Source: Lasioglossum baleicum
Lineage: Eukaryota; Arthropoda; Insecta; Hymenoptera; Halictidae
Reading direction: 5' to 3'
Length of the DNA: 64,000 nt
Assembly: GCF_051020765.1 (NCBI RefSeq)
Contig: NW_027469194.1
Span: 186,001-250,000 of the forward strand
Shown: positions 1-10,455 of the stretch, piece by piece
Layout: each line of letters starts with the position of its first letter
How positions within the stretch are numbered: the stretch's first letter is position 1
Notes under the pieces: model-generated
What the model was told of the DNA's origin: nothing
Seen by the model: only the letters and a program-made list of their open reading frames with translations
The model's database searches: none
Program-made: the position numbers and the translations under genes

Positions 1-1142
1 CGTACGAGGATATACGCCGCGAGATAGCAGAAATCCGATCGGCCAGAGATTCTCAATCAATTCCAGCTAGCCCAGTCGTTGCGCCCCGCGAACCCATAAT
101 GCACGATTCTTCGAATTTCACCGTTAAACAAGCGGTTGAACTTGTGCCTACCTTTGACGGCACCTCCATAACCGTGCTACAATTCGTTCGCGCGTGCAAG
201 CGAGCCTTGGAGGCTGTTCCAGCCACAGCTGAGCGTACCCTCACTAGATTAGTATGCAATAAGCTTAGAGGACAGGCATACGCCGCGATTGAAGACGTAA
301 ATATTAACACAATCTCTGAATTGTGCAACCGCCTGAAAGATGTACTAGGCCCATATAAATTCATCGATCAATATCGCGGAGAATTAGCTTCGATACACCA
401 AGGACAGTCCGAGCACGTGTTGAATTATATTACGCGAGTAAAGGACCTTAGAACGGCGATCATAGATTCAGGCCGCGGGGTCCCCAATCTAGACGAGATT
501 GATAAATTCACAATTGATTGTTTTATGCGTGGTCTTATCCCAGCGCTTCGAGCCGAGGTCAGGCTCTGCGCGTCACTCGAATTACAGCAAATATTCGACG
601 AAGCAGTAACCGCGTACAAACAGTACGAGCTTGACCGTGTTCGTTATCGCGACGACGGACGCCGCGTTGCATTCTCCGACTCTCGTAATCGCACACCAGA
701 GCGATCAAGCAACTCTTATTATGATAGGAATGCGCCTGAGCAGCGCAACAGATCTTCGGAAAGGAAAGATCAACGACCTTCCTTTTCACCTCGTGAATCC
801 TGGCGAGACAGGAAACCCGATAACAGAGACGCGTATCGCTCTCCTCCTCCGCGACGTCACGAACCGTCGCAATCAAATCAGCGCGAAACGTATAAACGCG
901 AAGATCGCGCTTCCCAGTCCCCAGGTCGCGATCGCTTTCCTACGGAGAGTCAGAAGTATTGTAAATATTGTAAGCGCACGGGACATGACATATACGAATG
1001 TCGCCGCCGGGAATATTACAATAAAAATGAGTCGGGAAACGAATCAAGCCTCCCGACAAACGCGACCAAAGGACGGGAGGCATCCCAAGAGAATCGCCAA
1101 AAGGCAACACAGCTGGCCGTCATCAGCGACGACCAGCAGTAG
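1..1142 (+). CDS. gag: Gag polyprotein of A1, partial at the 5' end
   Basis: The structural protein that would assemble the capsid and bind element RNA. The frame is open from the first codon (position 3), corresponding to residue 56 of the 435-residue Gag in A3, to TAG at 1140-1142. Visible parts are the end of an N-terminal coiled coil, a capsid-like helical region, a long Arg/Ser-rich disordered stretch, and a CCHC zinc knuckle of form CX2CX4HX4C (C-KY-C-KRTG-H-DIYE-C) near the C terminus. The protease frame that follows is at -1 relative to gag and overlaps its end, as in many Ty3/gypsy elements. I see no canonical slippery heptamer. The frame has no disabling change in the visible part. 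Confidence 0.93.
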   Translation, partial: YEDIRREIAEIRSARDSQSIPASPVVAPREPIMHDSSNFTVKQAVELVPTFDGTSITVLQFVRACKRALEAVPATAERTLTRLVCNKLRGQAYAAIEDVNINTISELCNRLKDVLGPYKFIDQYRGELASIHQGQSEHVLNYITRVKDLRTAIIDSGRGVPNLDEIDKFTIDCFMRGLIPALRAEVRLCASLELQQIFDEAVTAYKQYELDRVRYRDDGRRVAFSDSRNRTPERSSNSYYDRNAPEQRNRSSERKDQRPSFSPRESWRDRKPDNRDAYRSPPPRRHEPSQSNQRETYKREDRASQSPGRDRFPTESQKYCKYCKRTGHDIYECRRREYYNKNESGNESSLPTNATKGREASQENRQKATQLAVISDDQQ

Positions 1143-1297
1143 ATGAAATTCGAGTAGATAGGAGAGATAACCCGGACGGTCAGCAGAATGAACGACCATC
1201 CGCGAAATTAGTCTCGGCAATAAATCTCGCGCCGGACTCCCCTATCCCTCGAATAAAAGCAAAATCGTCACTCTTCTCAAAAGAGTGTGAGTTCCTC

Positions 1298-4200
1298 TTG
1301 GACACCGGGTCCGAGGTCAACTTAATCCGAGCGTCTGGTATCAAATCTGACGTTCATCTAAAAACTGACAGCGTCATACACGTCCATGGCGTGACAGAAG
1401 GAGAAATTGCGACCCTCGGTTATATCAATGCGGAGCTAGCAAATTCCATTAAAGTCACGCTACACGTTCTGCCTGACAGTTTCCCAATTAATATAGATGG
1501 TATCTTAGGCTCCCCCTTCTTCAGAGAGGGAGCAGAAATATCATTTGCGAAGGAATGCGTAGAGTATAAAAACCTACGTATTCCCTTTTCGAATCCTCGG
1601 GAATATTCCATCGAAAGCCGTACCGCCGCCTGCATAGCCGTCAACGTAAAGGGCCCAAGCGAAGGGTATGTGCGAAAAGTAGATGTAAAACCCGATGTGT
1701 TCTTAGGTGATTGTTTAGTCACCAACCGTAACGGAAAGGCATACCTGCGATGCTTTAACGCATCGTCCGAAGTGGCGTCCTTCTCCCTGCCTACGTTGGA
1801 GGTGGAAGAGATCGAGGTTCCCTTTTCGAATATTCAAGCCGAAGTCAATTCGGACTTATTCAATGCTCGTGCGTGCCGCGCGCACGAGACGATCGTTAAC
1901 GATCAACTCGCGTCTTCTATTAATTCCGGTAGCCATTCCGACGATTCCGGTAGCCATCCCGATTCTTTAAATAATTCCGGTAACCATCCCGACGATTCCG
2001 GTAGCCATCCCGATTCTTTAAATAATTCCGGTAACCATCCCGACGATTCCGGTAGCCATCCCGATACTTTAAAGAATTCCGGTAACCATCCCGACGATTT
2101 ATATTCAAAGTCCTGTGTGGAAAGAAACATCAACGCCTTCGCCTCAGATGAACTTTTAGAATGTTCATATGAGAACAATTTAGAAAACATTTCTATTCCT
2201 AAAGTTAAATCAAAAGGAGTTTATGTTTTGCCGCAAACTCCTATCTTCAAATCCTCGCCGGAACAACACCTCTTGCAGCTTCAACGATCAGGTATCCGTG
2301 CGACCGAAAACAAAGTCCATGCGTCTGGCAAATACAATTCCGCGAGATTCGCGTCAGCAAGAAAAAGAAATAAAGCCGATACATTATACTCGCCCGAGAC
2401 AACTAAGTCTGATTATAAGCTTTCGTTATGTATCTTGCGAAACGAATTCAATCTTCCTAGCGTTAACAGAGTCTCCAATATCGTTACGCCAACGATAAAC
2501 TATCGCAGCGACCCAAGAGCGAAATTTAAAACCTCTGGTCAGCATCACCCCACTCCACAGCAGGAAGACGATATCCCTGCGACGCAACGAGATCTTCAAG
2601 GAGAAACCGTCACCCCTGAAGATCATCAGTCTCTCGACAACGCTATAACAGCAACCATGCAGCCGATACAAGCAGCTATCTTGCTCTCTATTGCCACGCA
2701 AGCCTCAACACTCATTGGATATGACTGTGGAGGTTCAACCTTGAATATTACCACGTATTCAACTATTGACACTCTTAACTGCGAGCCAGAAGACATCGCA
2801 CCAGCTGAAAATTTAGAAAGAATTCAGCTCCTGCAGCTAGCTGAATTCTCGCAAGCTCGTGTCTTGCAATGCCATATCGGAATAGACAGAACCATATACT
2901 ATTGTGGCATGCATTCACATAATTCGGTAGTATCCAATGGTCGACAAGACTATATATTACCGATCTCCAGCGAAACCTGTTCGAGCCTACACACGACGGG
3001 GACAATATTCATCACCCCAGCCGCCCAGATCACAGGTATTCAGCCGAACTCGACCTCCTCTCACGGCCTCACGTTAGCAGGAGTTATTCAGAACGATGGT
3101 AGCTGCGCTGGAACCACGTATAGTGATCCGTTTGGGACTTGGACCGATGTCGTGGTACAAGCTTTAGTCCGAATCACGATCCGCGACTACATCGCTCCAA
3201 TCAGATTGTCAACCGGACAGATTCATCTACAAACTGGGCAAACCTGCCCCCTTCAAAAAGGAAGCTGCTTAGACGCACAAGATGGCCATACGTTCTGGGA
3301 AACCACGCCGACGGACTCGTGCAAATTCAATAATTATGATGTCTTGTACGAAGGGATAGCCACTAAACTATCCTCCAAGGTGAATCCTTCTCCAACCCTG
3401 TATACCGTAGCATCGCAGGACACGACTTTTGCACTCACGGAGACAGGCAGATCGTCAGTTTGCGGATATGTCATAATCCGTACGGAACACCCCAAGCAGT
3501 TCATTCTGGAAGTTGGAAGTTCAGGAAAATTCAAGGAGAAAACACACACCTTGGTCAACAATCTGGACATCTTCACGTATGTCAACAGCAAATTTGTTTA
3601 CGTGGAGAAGCACCTCCGGAAACAATTTTCTCAACTCTACAAAGATGTAATCCGTCAGAAGTGTGAGCTAGAGCGTCAGATTCTCCAGAACGCCCTCACA
3701 TTATTACATTCAGCACCCGAAGAAGTTGCCACTGCCATCATGAAGGATGTCGGATTTATCGCAGTTCCAGCAGGAGAGGTAGTGCACATAATAAAGTGCA
3801 TACCAGTCACGGTCCAAGTGAGGAAAACCGAACGGTGTTATGATGAGCTACCCATCACGTATCGGAACACATCAAAATTCCTGAAGCCAAGGGACCACAT
3901 CATTTCAAATACGGGGACAGAAAAGCCATGCAATGAGCTACTTCCCCCATATTATAGACTGCACGGAACATGGTATCGCCTAACACCGTCATTGATGGAG
4001 GCCATCACTCCTTCGGAGCTTCACCCCCTCGCCAAGCCAACCTGGAAATACATAGATCCGAAGAACTTGGCAACGGGAGGCATTTATTCACAAGACGACC
4101 TGGACAAACTACAGGATCATATAATGTTTCCTGTAGAGAAGGTAGCAGTCATAAATTCAATCGCACAGGGTGCGACGGGAAGACAGTTTGCAGCAGGAAA

Positions 4201-4684
4201 CATCAACATGTTCAACCTGCTCGATGAAAACTCCCTACAGCAGATAGCGGAGTCTACAGCACAGAAATTATGGTCCGGATTCACTACATTCGGATCAATA
4301 AGTGCTGGAATAATCGGAGTGTACGTAGCGATTCGAACGATCAAAACAATCATCAGTACGATCGTTAACGGCATCGCATTACACTCACTATACGGCTGGA
4401 GCCTGCATCTCGTTGTCGCCATCTGGAGTTCATTGACCCGGTTCTTTATATTCATGAAGCAGAGGGACAACAAGACTTCAGCGGCCATCGAGGACGAAGC
4501 TAGTGATAGTGCCAGTGTCGGAGAATTCCGAACCCGTCCTCCCTTGACGAAACGAACGTTAATTTGCGATTCCCTTGACCCAGCGTTGCGAGACAGGGAT
4601 GACATTTCAGTGCATCCTGTCTACCGCCACCCAGAGGCAGAGATTCCACTGCGTGAAATCTCTTCTCTAAGGGGGGAGGTGTGA
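1298..4684 (+). CDS. Protease-envelope fusion ORF of A1
   Basis: The coordinates give the stretch from a TTG just before the protease motif; the frame is open upstream to the gag overlap and there is no ATG there, so translation probably follows a -1 shift. Order: an aspartic protease (DTGSE at residues 2-6, ILGSPFF flap-side motif near 70), three 17-residue NSGNHPDDSGSHPDSL-type repeats, a linker, then from an internal ATG at 2657 a 675-residue glycoprotein. Its start (MQPIQAAILLSIATQAS) looks like a signal peptide. It is followed by a cysteine-rich ectodomain, two hydrophobic segments near the C terminus and a cytoplasmic tail. The TGA stop lies inside the first bases of the 3' LTR. No RT or integrase is encoded. 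The glycoprotein resembles captured arthropod-virus glycoproteins, possibly chuvirus-like, judged from memory of the family only. Confidence 0.88.
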   Translation: MDTGSEVNLIRASGIKSDVHLKTDSVIHVHGVTEGEIATLGYINAELANSIKVTLHVLPDSFPINIDGILGSPFFREGAEISFAKECVEYKNLRIPFSNPREYSIESRTAACIAVNVKGPSEGYVRKVDVKPDVFLGDCLVTNRNGKAYLRCFNASSEVASFSLPTLEVEEIEVPFSNIQAEVNSDLFNARACRAHETIVNDQLASSINSGSHSDDSGSHPDSLNNSGNHPDDSGSHPDSLNNSGNHPDDSGSHPDTLKNSGNHPDDLYSKSCVERNINAFASDELLECSYENNLENISIPKVKSKGVYVLPQTPIFKSSPEQHLLQLQRSGIRATENKVHASGKYNSARFASARKRNKADTLYSPETTKSDYKLSLCILRNEFNLPSVNRVSNIVTPTINYRSDPRAKFKTSGQHHPTPQQEDDIPATQRDLQGETVTPEDHQSLDNAITATMQPIQAAILLSIATQASTLIGYDCGGSTLNITTYSTIDTLNCEPEDIAPAENLERIQLLQLAEFSQARVLQCHIGIDRTIYYCGMHSHNSVVSNGRQDYILPISSETCSSLHTTGTIFITPAAQITGIQPNSTSSHGLTLAGVIQNDGSCAGTTYSDPFGTWTDVVVQALVRITIRDYIAPIRLSTGQIHLQTGQTCPLQKGSCLDAQDGHTFWETTPTDSCKFNNYDVLYEGIATKLSSKVNPSPTLYTVASQDTTFALTETGRSSVCGYVIIRTEHPKQFILEVGSSGKFKEKTHTLVNNLDIFTYVNSKFVYVEKHLRKQFSQLYKDVIRQKCELERQILQNALTLLHSAPEEVATAIMKDVGFIAVPAGEVVHIIKCIPVTVQVRKTERCYDELPITYRNTSKFLKPRDHIISNTGTEKPCNELLPPYYRLHGTWYRLTPSLMEAITPSELHPLAKPTWKYIDPKNLATGGIYSQDDLDKLQDHIMFPVEKVAVINSIAQGATGRQFAAGNINMFNLLDENSLQQIAESTAQKLWSGFTTFGSISAGIIGVYVAIRTIKTIISTIVNGIALHSLYGWSLHLVVAIWSSLTRFFIFMKQRDNKTSAAIEDEASDSASVGEFRTRPPLTKRTLICDSLDPALRDRDDISVHPVYRHPEAEIPLREISSLRGEV

Positions 4685-5406
4685 CGTCGGTCGCACCTCC
4701 GACGTTAGCTTTAAGACTACATGTAAAATTAGATACATAAGAGCGAGCGTTCCCCTTTAAAGATTCCAAAACTCCTAAAAATCCTTCATAACAATGAATC
4801 CCTAACACCACGTACATCTGACTGAAATCCATCAACATAACCTAAAATCCAAAATCTGTCAAAATCCTAAAATAGCCAAAAATGGCCCAAACTCGAAGAT
4901 TGAAATATCATTGGACTCGTGAGCGAAAATCATGAAACTAACCTAAAAATTTGTAGGTTATGTTCTCAATTCGCGTTTGTTTAGACTTTACCAAAATTTC
5001 GATTTTTGGTAATTTTCAAAAGTACTTAGAATATTTTCAAACATATGATCGGTCGACAAATGATGTCAACTAATCATATGACATATAAAATTTACATCGA
5101 AACGCCTTGCAAGAGCAAGCGCTCGAAAATATTCTAAGTCCCAATTTATTTAAATAAATAAATAGGTACGCCAATGGTTACCACTTAATTTTCGAGTCCT
5201 GCACCACTGGGAACGAAAACTGCTGACTCTAGTGCGGCGGCCATCGCGCTGTTTACGACGAAGACCGGCACAAAGAGGACACGGTCCCCTTTTGCGAAGT
5301 CAGCATTTTTCGGACGAACGTTATTCGTCGACGAACGTTCGATTTTCCCCAGTCCTCTCCGGGGACCCGAGTGGGTCAGTCGAGTTTTCGTCAATCTTCC
5401 AAGTCC

Positions 5407-5484
5407 AGACTATTTAGACATAGTCTTTCCAAATCCAGATTGTTTAGACACAATCTTCCCAAATCCATACTGTTTAGACACAGT
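5407..5484 (+). other. Three tandem hairpins with identical loops in the family A LTR
   Basis: Three units spaced 30 bp apart each have the loop TTTAGACA. The stems differ but stay paired: AGACTA/TAGTCT (5407-5426), AGATTG/CAATCT (5437-5456) and ACTG/CAGT (5469-5484, shorter). The same three units occur in the other family A LTRs read here. The pattern suggests selection on structure (RNA or DNA), for example a protein-binding element; the function is not known to me. Confidence 0.75.
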
Positions 5485-5877
5485 CCCTAATACCATTCAG
5501 TAATATCGTATTCTTATTCGTTTAATTCAAATATTACTTCGTTTATTCAATTAAACATTTTTATTGCGTTTCATATTTCGTACTTAGTACGTATTTCGAT
5601 TTCGTTAATAATAAGCATCTTTACCTTTGTATTCTTTTACGTTTATAATATACTTTGTTTTACCAGAGTCAATCTAAATCCCAATTATTATTTCCTTGCT
5701 CCTAACTTCGTAGTTTGAAGTGACACGTTGTTAGTTAGAGATAGAGTTCTCACTGGAAAGTTCGCGAATAGTATTCCTTATTCAATTTCCTGTTACGTGT
5801 TCGCGTACGTGCGTGATAGTGATAGACTTGCTCGCATAGCAAGCTCCGCAGCATCCACGTCCGTTTTCCCGAATCAA

Positions 5878-5985
5878 AATATCGTCAACCACGCGGACGA
5901 TATTCGCGAGATAAATTCACGGGATCGTACAGCGTCCACGTCCGTTTTCGCTAGTTAAAATATCGTCAATCACGCGGACGATATT
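5878..5985 (+). other. Pair of 9-bp-stem hairpins in the family A LTR
   Basis: AATATCGTC and GACGATATT flank a 9-nt loop twice, at 5878-5904 (loop AACCACGCG) and 5959-5985 (loop AATCACGCG), within a roughly 80-bp tandem duplication that also repeats CAGCGTCCACGYCCG. Other copies keep both. In A5 the second has T for C in one arm (AATATTGTC), which still allows a G-U pair in RNA. Confidence 0.7.
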
Positions 5986-6106
5986 CGTGAGTTAGATTCA
6001 CGGTATCGTACAGCGTCCACGCCCGTTTCCTCAACGAGCGCATCCGTCTACAATACCGTAGCCGCCAGCTGTCCACCATTGGAGGTCGTTCCTGCCAAGT
6101 ATTGAC

Positions 6107-6128
6107 GTGACAGAGTTTGGCGCAGTCG
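6107..6128 (+). other. Fossil LTR end plus primer binding site inside the LTR
   Basis: GTGACA followed four bases later by TGGCGCAGTCG reproduces the layout of the real LTR/PBS junction (GTGACA, AATT, TGGCGCAGTCGG) but lies about 350 bp inside the LTR. It is present in all family A LTRs read here. It suggests that an ancestral shorter LTR expanded to absorb an old primer binding site and leader. Confidence 0.6.
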
Positions 6129-6477
6129 TCAATCCTTGAAGGTCGTTTCCAGCCATTTGGATCAACGCCTGTCAAGCAGAGCGGACCGTATTCAAGGCCA
6201 TCAGCGCAACCGTAGCTGTTCATCCGTTGCGAATTCATGTCTCGTGTCAATCGACAAACAAGCGAAGCGTAAAAGTAAGTGGAACATATTACCGCGTATG
6301 TTTCAGGGTCGCGTGCATCATCCATCTGTGTAAGACTGCATGCAGGTGTCGGCATCGGGTCCTAGTCTGTTGATAAAAAGACCAACACTTTTATTAAATG
6401 TCAGTCAGTGGAAGAGTAGAGTAGCCGGGCCGCGGTATTCTCTTCTCTTGCTCTTATAGCCCCGCCAGGACGTGACA

Positions 6478-9400
6478 TCCTCGATGGCCGCTGAAGTCTT
6501 GTTGTCCCTCTGCTTCATGAATATAAAGAACCGGGTCAGTGAACTCCAGATGGCGACAACGAGATGCAGGCTCCAGCCGTATAGTGAGTGTAATGCGATG
6601 CCGTTAACGATCGTACTGATGATTGTTTTGATCGTGCGGATCGCTACATACACTCCGATTATTCCAGCACTTATTGATCCGAATGTAGTGAATCCGGACC
6701 ATAATTTCTGTGCTGTAGACTCCGCTATCTGCTGTAGGGAGTTTTCATCGAGCAGGTTGAACATGTTGATGTTTCCTGCTGCAAACTGTCTTCCCGTCGC
6801 ACCCTGTGCGATTGAATTTATGACTGCTACCTTCTCTACAGGAAACATTATATGATCCTGTAGTTTGTCCAGGTCGTCTTGTGAATAAATGCCTCCCGTT
6901 GCCAAGTTCTTCGGATCTATGTATTTCCAGGTTGACTTGGCGAGGGGGTGAAGCTCCGAAGGAGTGATGGCCTCCATCAATGACGGTGTTAGGCGATACC
7001 ATGTTCCGTGCAGTCTATAATATGGGGGAAGTAGCTCATTGCATGGCTTTTCTGTCCCCGTATTTGAAATGATGTGGTCCCTTGGCTTCAGGAATTTTGA
7101 TGTGTTCCGATACGTGATGGGTAGCTCATCATAACACCGTTCGGTTTTCCTCACTTGGACCGTGACTGGTATGCACTTTATTATGTGCACTACCTCTCCT
7201 GCTGGAACTGCGATAAATCCGACATCCTTCATGATGGCAGTGGCAACTTCTTCGGGTGCTGAATGTAATAATGTGAGGGCGTTCTGGAGAATCTGACGCT
7301 CTAGCTCACACTTCTGACGGATTACATCTTTGTAGAGTTGAGAAAATTGTTTCCGGAGGTGCTTCTCCACGTAAACAAATTTGCTGTTGACATACGTGAA
7401 GATGTCCAGATTGTTGACCAAGGTGTGTGTTTTCTCCTTGAATTTTCCTGAACTTCCAACTTCCAGAATGAACAGCTTGGGGTGTTCCGTTCGGATTATG
7501 ACATATCCGCAAACTGAAGATCTGCCTGTCTCCGTGAGTGCAAAAGTCGTGTCCTGCGATGCTACGGTATACAGGGTTGGAGAAGGATTCACCTTGGAGG
7601 ATAGTTTAGTGGCTATCCCTTCGTACAAGACATCATAATTATTGAATTTGCACGAGTCCGTCGGCGTGGTTTCCCAGAACGTATGGCCATCTTGTGCGTC
7701 TAAGCAGCTTCCTTTTTGAAGGGGGCAGGTTTGCCCAGTTTGTAGATGAATCTGTCCGGTTGACAATCTGATTGGAGCGATGTAGTCGCGGATCGTGATT
7801 CGGACTAAAGCTTGTACCACGACATCGGTCCAAGTCCCAAACGGATCACTATACGTGGTTCCAGCGCAGCTACCATCATTCTGAATAACTCCTGCTAACG
7901 TGAGGCCGTGAGAGGAGGTCGAGTTCGGCTGAATACCTGTGATCTGGGCGGCTGGGGTGATGAATATTGTCCCCGTCGTGTGTAGGCTCGAACAGGTTTC
8001 GCTGGAGATCGGTAATATATAGTCTTGTCGACCATTGGATACTACCGAATTATGTGAGTGCATGCCACAATAGTATATGGTTCTGTCTATTCCGATATGG
8101 CATTGCAAGACACGAGCTTGCGAGAATTCAGCTAGCTGCAGGAGCTGAATTCTTTCTAAATTTTCAGCTGGTGCGATGTCTTCTGGCTCGCAGTTAAGAG
8201 TGTCAATGGTTGAATACGTGGTAATATTCAGGGTTGAACCTCCACAGTCATATCCAATGAGTGTTGAGGCTTGCGTGGCAATAGAGAGCAAGATAGCTGC
8301 TTGTATCGGCTGCATGGTTGCTGTTATAGCGTTGTCGAGAGACTGATGATCTTCAGGGGTGACGGTTTCTCCTTGAAGATCTCGTTGCGTCGCAGGGATA
8401 TCGTCTTCCTGCTGTGGAGTGGGGTGATGCTGACCAGAGGTTTTAAATTTCGCTCTTGGGTCGCTGCGATAGTTTATCGTTGGCGTAACGATATTGGAGA
8501 CTCTGTTAACGCTAGGAAGATTGAATTCGTTTCGCAAGATACATAACGAAAGCTTATAATCAGACTTAGTTGTCTCGGGCGAGTATAATATATCGGCTTT
8601 ATTTCTTTTTCTTGCTGACGCGAATCTCGCGGAATTGTATTTGCCAGACGCATGGACTTTGTTTTCGGTCGCACGGATACCTGATCGTTGAAGCTGCAAG
8701 AGGTGTTGTTCCGGCGAGGATTTGAAGATAGGAGTTTGCGGCAAAACATAAACTCCTTTTGATTTAACTTTAGGAATAGAAATGTTTTCTAAATTGTTCT
8801 CATATGAACATTCTAAAAGTTCATCTGAGGCGAAGGCGTTGATGTTTCTTTCCACACAGGACTTTGAATATAAATCGTCGGGATGGTTACCGGAATTCTT
8901 TAAAGTATCGGGATGGCTACCGGAATCGTCGGGATGGTTACCGGAATTATTTAAAGAATCGGGATGGCTACCGGAATCGTCGGAATGGTTACCGGAATTA
9001 TTTAAAGAATCGGGATGGCTACCGGAATCGTCGGAATGGTTACCGGAATTATTTAAAGAATCGGGATGGCTACCGGAATCGTCGGGATGGTTACCGGAAT
9101 TATTTAAAGAATCGGGATGGCTACCGGAATCGTCGGAATGGTTACCGGAATTATTTAAAGAATCGGGATGGCTACCGGAATCGTCGGGATGGTTACCGGA
9201 ATTAATAGAAGACGCGAGTTGATCGTTAACGATCGTCTCGTGCGCGCGGCACGCACGAGCATTGAATAAGTCCGAATTGACTTCGGCTTGAATATTCGAA
9301 AAGGGAACCTCGATCTCTTCCACCTCCAACGTAGGCAGGGAGAAGGACGCCACTTCGGACGATGCGTTAAAGCATCGCAGGTATGCCTTTCCGTTACGGT

Positions 9401-9827
9401 TGGTGACTAAACAATCACCTAAGAACACATCGGGTTTTACATCTACTTTTCGCACATACCCTTCGCTTGGGCCCTTTACGTTGACGGCTATGCAGGCGGC
9501 GGTACGGCTTTCGATGGAATATTCCCGAGGATTCGAAAAGGGAATACGTAGGTTTTTATACTCTACGCATTCCTTCGCAAATGATATCTCTGCTCCCTCT
9601 CTGAAGAAGGGGGAGCCTAAGATACCATCTATATTAATTGGAAAACTGTCAGGCAGAACGTGTAGCGTGACTTTAATGGAATCTGCTAGCTCCGCATTGA
9701 TATAACCGAGGGTCGCAATTTCTCCTTCTGTCACGCCATGGACGTGTATGACGCTGTCAGTTTTTAGATGAACGTCAGATCTGATACCAGACGCTCGGAT
9801 TAAGTTGACCTCGGACCCGGTGTCCAA
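6478..9827 (-). pseudogene. Protease-envelope fusion ORF of A2, interrupted at its 3' end by A1
   Basis: Same architecture as the A3 copy: protease with DTGSE at the start, six 17-residue NSGNHPDDSGSHPDSL-type repeats (the largest number among the env-type copies here), linker, and a glycoprotein from the internal ATG at 8315. The reading frame is open to 6478, where the 3' LTR of A1 begins. The cytoplasmic tail after the AAIED motif is lost and the frame runs into LTR sequence for a short random extension. Signal-like segment, ectodomain cysteines and the membrane segments are retained. Confidence 0.88.
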
Positions 9828-9982
9828 GAGGAACTCACACTCTTTTGAGAAGAGTGACGATTTTGCTTTTATTCGAGGGATAGGGGAGTCCGGCGCGAGA
9901 TTTATTGCCGAAACTAATTTCGCGGATGGTCGTTCATTCTGCTGACCGTCCGGGTTATCTCTCCTATCTACTCGAATTTCAT

Positions 9983-10455
9983 CTACTGCTGGTCGTCGCT
10001 GATGACGGCCAGCTGTGTTGCCTTTTGGCGATTCTCTTGGGATGCCTCCCGTCCTTTGGTCGCGTTTGTCGGGAGGCTTGATTCGTTTCCCGACTCATTT
10101 CTACTGTAATATTCGCGGCGGCGACATTCGTGTATGTCATGTCCCGTGCGCTTACAATATTTACAATACTTCCGATTCTCCGTAGGAAAGCGATCGCGAC
10201 CTGGGGACTGGGAAGCGCGATCTTCGCGTTTATACGTTTCGCGCTGATTTGATTGCGACGGTTCGTGACGTCGCGGAGGAGGAGAGCGATACGCGTCTCT
10301 GTTATCGGGTTTCCTGTCTCGCCAGGATTCACGAGGTGAAAAGGAAGGTCGTTGATCTTTCCTTTCCGAAGATCTATTGCGCTGCTCTGGCGCATTCCTA
10401 TCATAAGGAGAGTTGCTTGATCGCTCTGGTGTGCGATTACGAGAGTCGGAGAATG
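9983..10455 (-). pseudogene. gag: gag of A2, 3' part
   Basis: C-terminal part of Gag from the Ser/Arg-rich region through the CCHC zinc knuckle to TAG at 9983-9985. It was contiguous with 19434-20272 before A3 inserted. After removing one copy of the AATG duplication the two parts give exactly 1308 nt, the length of the intact gag genes in A3, A4 and A5. Confidence 0.92.

Larger units (their letters stand above)
1..6477 (+). mobile_element. A1: family A env-type LTR element, 5' end outside window
   Basis: The window opens inside gag (codon 56 of the full 435 seen in A3). The order is gag, protease-envelope ORF, polypurine tract and 3' LTR. No RT, RNase H or integrase is present: the glycoprotein follows the protease and repeat array directly. 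The 3' LTR ends at 6477 with GTGACA and the next bases (TCCT) are the interior of the A2 env gene, so A1 is inserted in A2 and its TSD should be TCCT. The 5' LTR, leader and start of gag lie left of the window, so the TSD cannot be confirmed. Confidence 0.93.
4680..6477 (+). repeat. 3' LTR of A1 (family A, 1798 bp)
   Basis: It starts TGTGACGTCGG directly after the polypurine tract AAGGGGGGAGG (4669-4679) and ends CGTGACA at 6477. It is the copy used here to describe family A LTRs. It contains a 7-bp terminal hairpin (ACGTCGG / CCGACGT), an AT-rich stretch with AATAAA-like repeats at about 5148-5168, three hairpins with an identical TTTAGACA loop (5407-5484), a pair of long-stem hairpins (5878-5985) and an internal PBS-like site (6107-6128). 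No long sense ORF is present; the short ORFs on either strand are not convincing. Confidence 0.95.

Noticed and set aside
1930..2095. Regular spaced repeats that could suggest a CRISPR array
   Set aside because: Units are contiguous 51-bp coding repeats without unique spacers inside a retroelement ORF, in a eukaryotic context.
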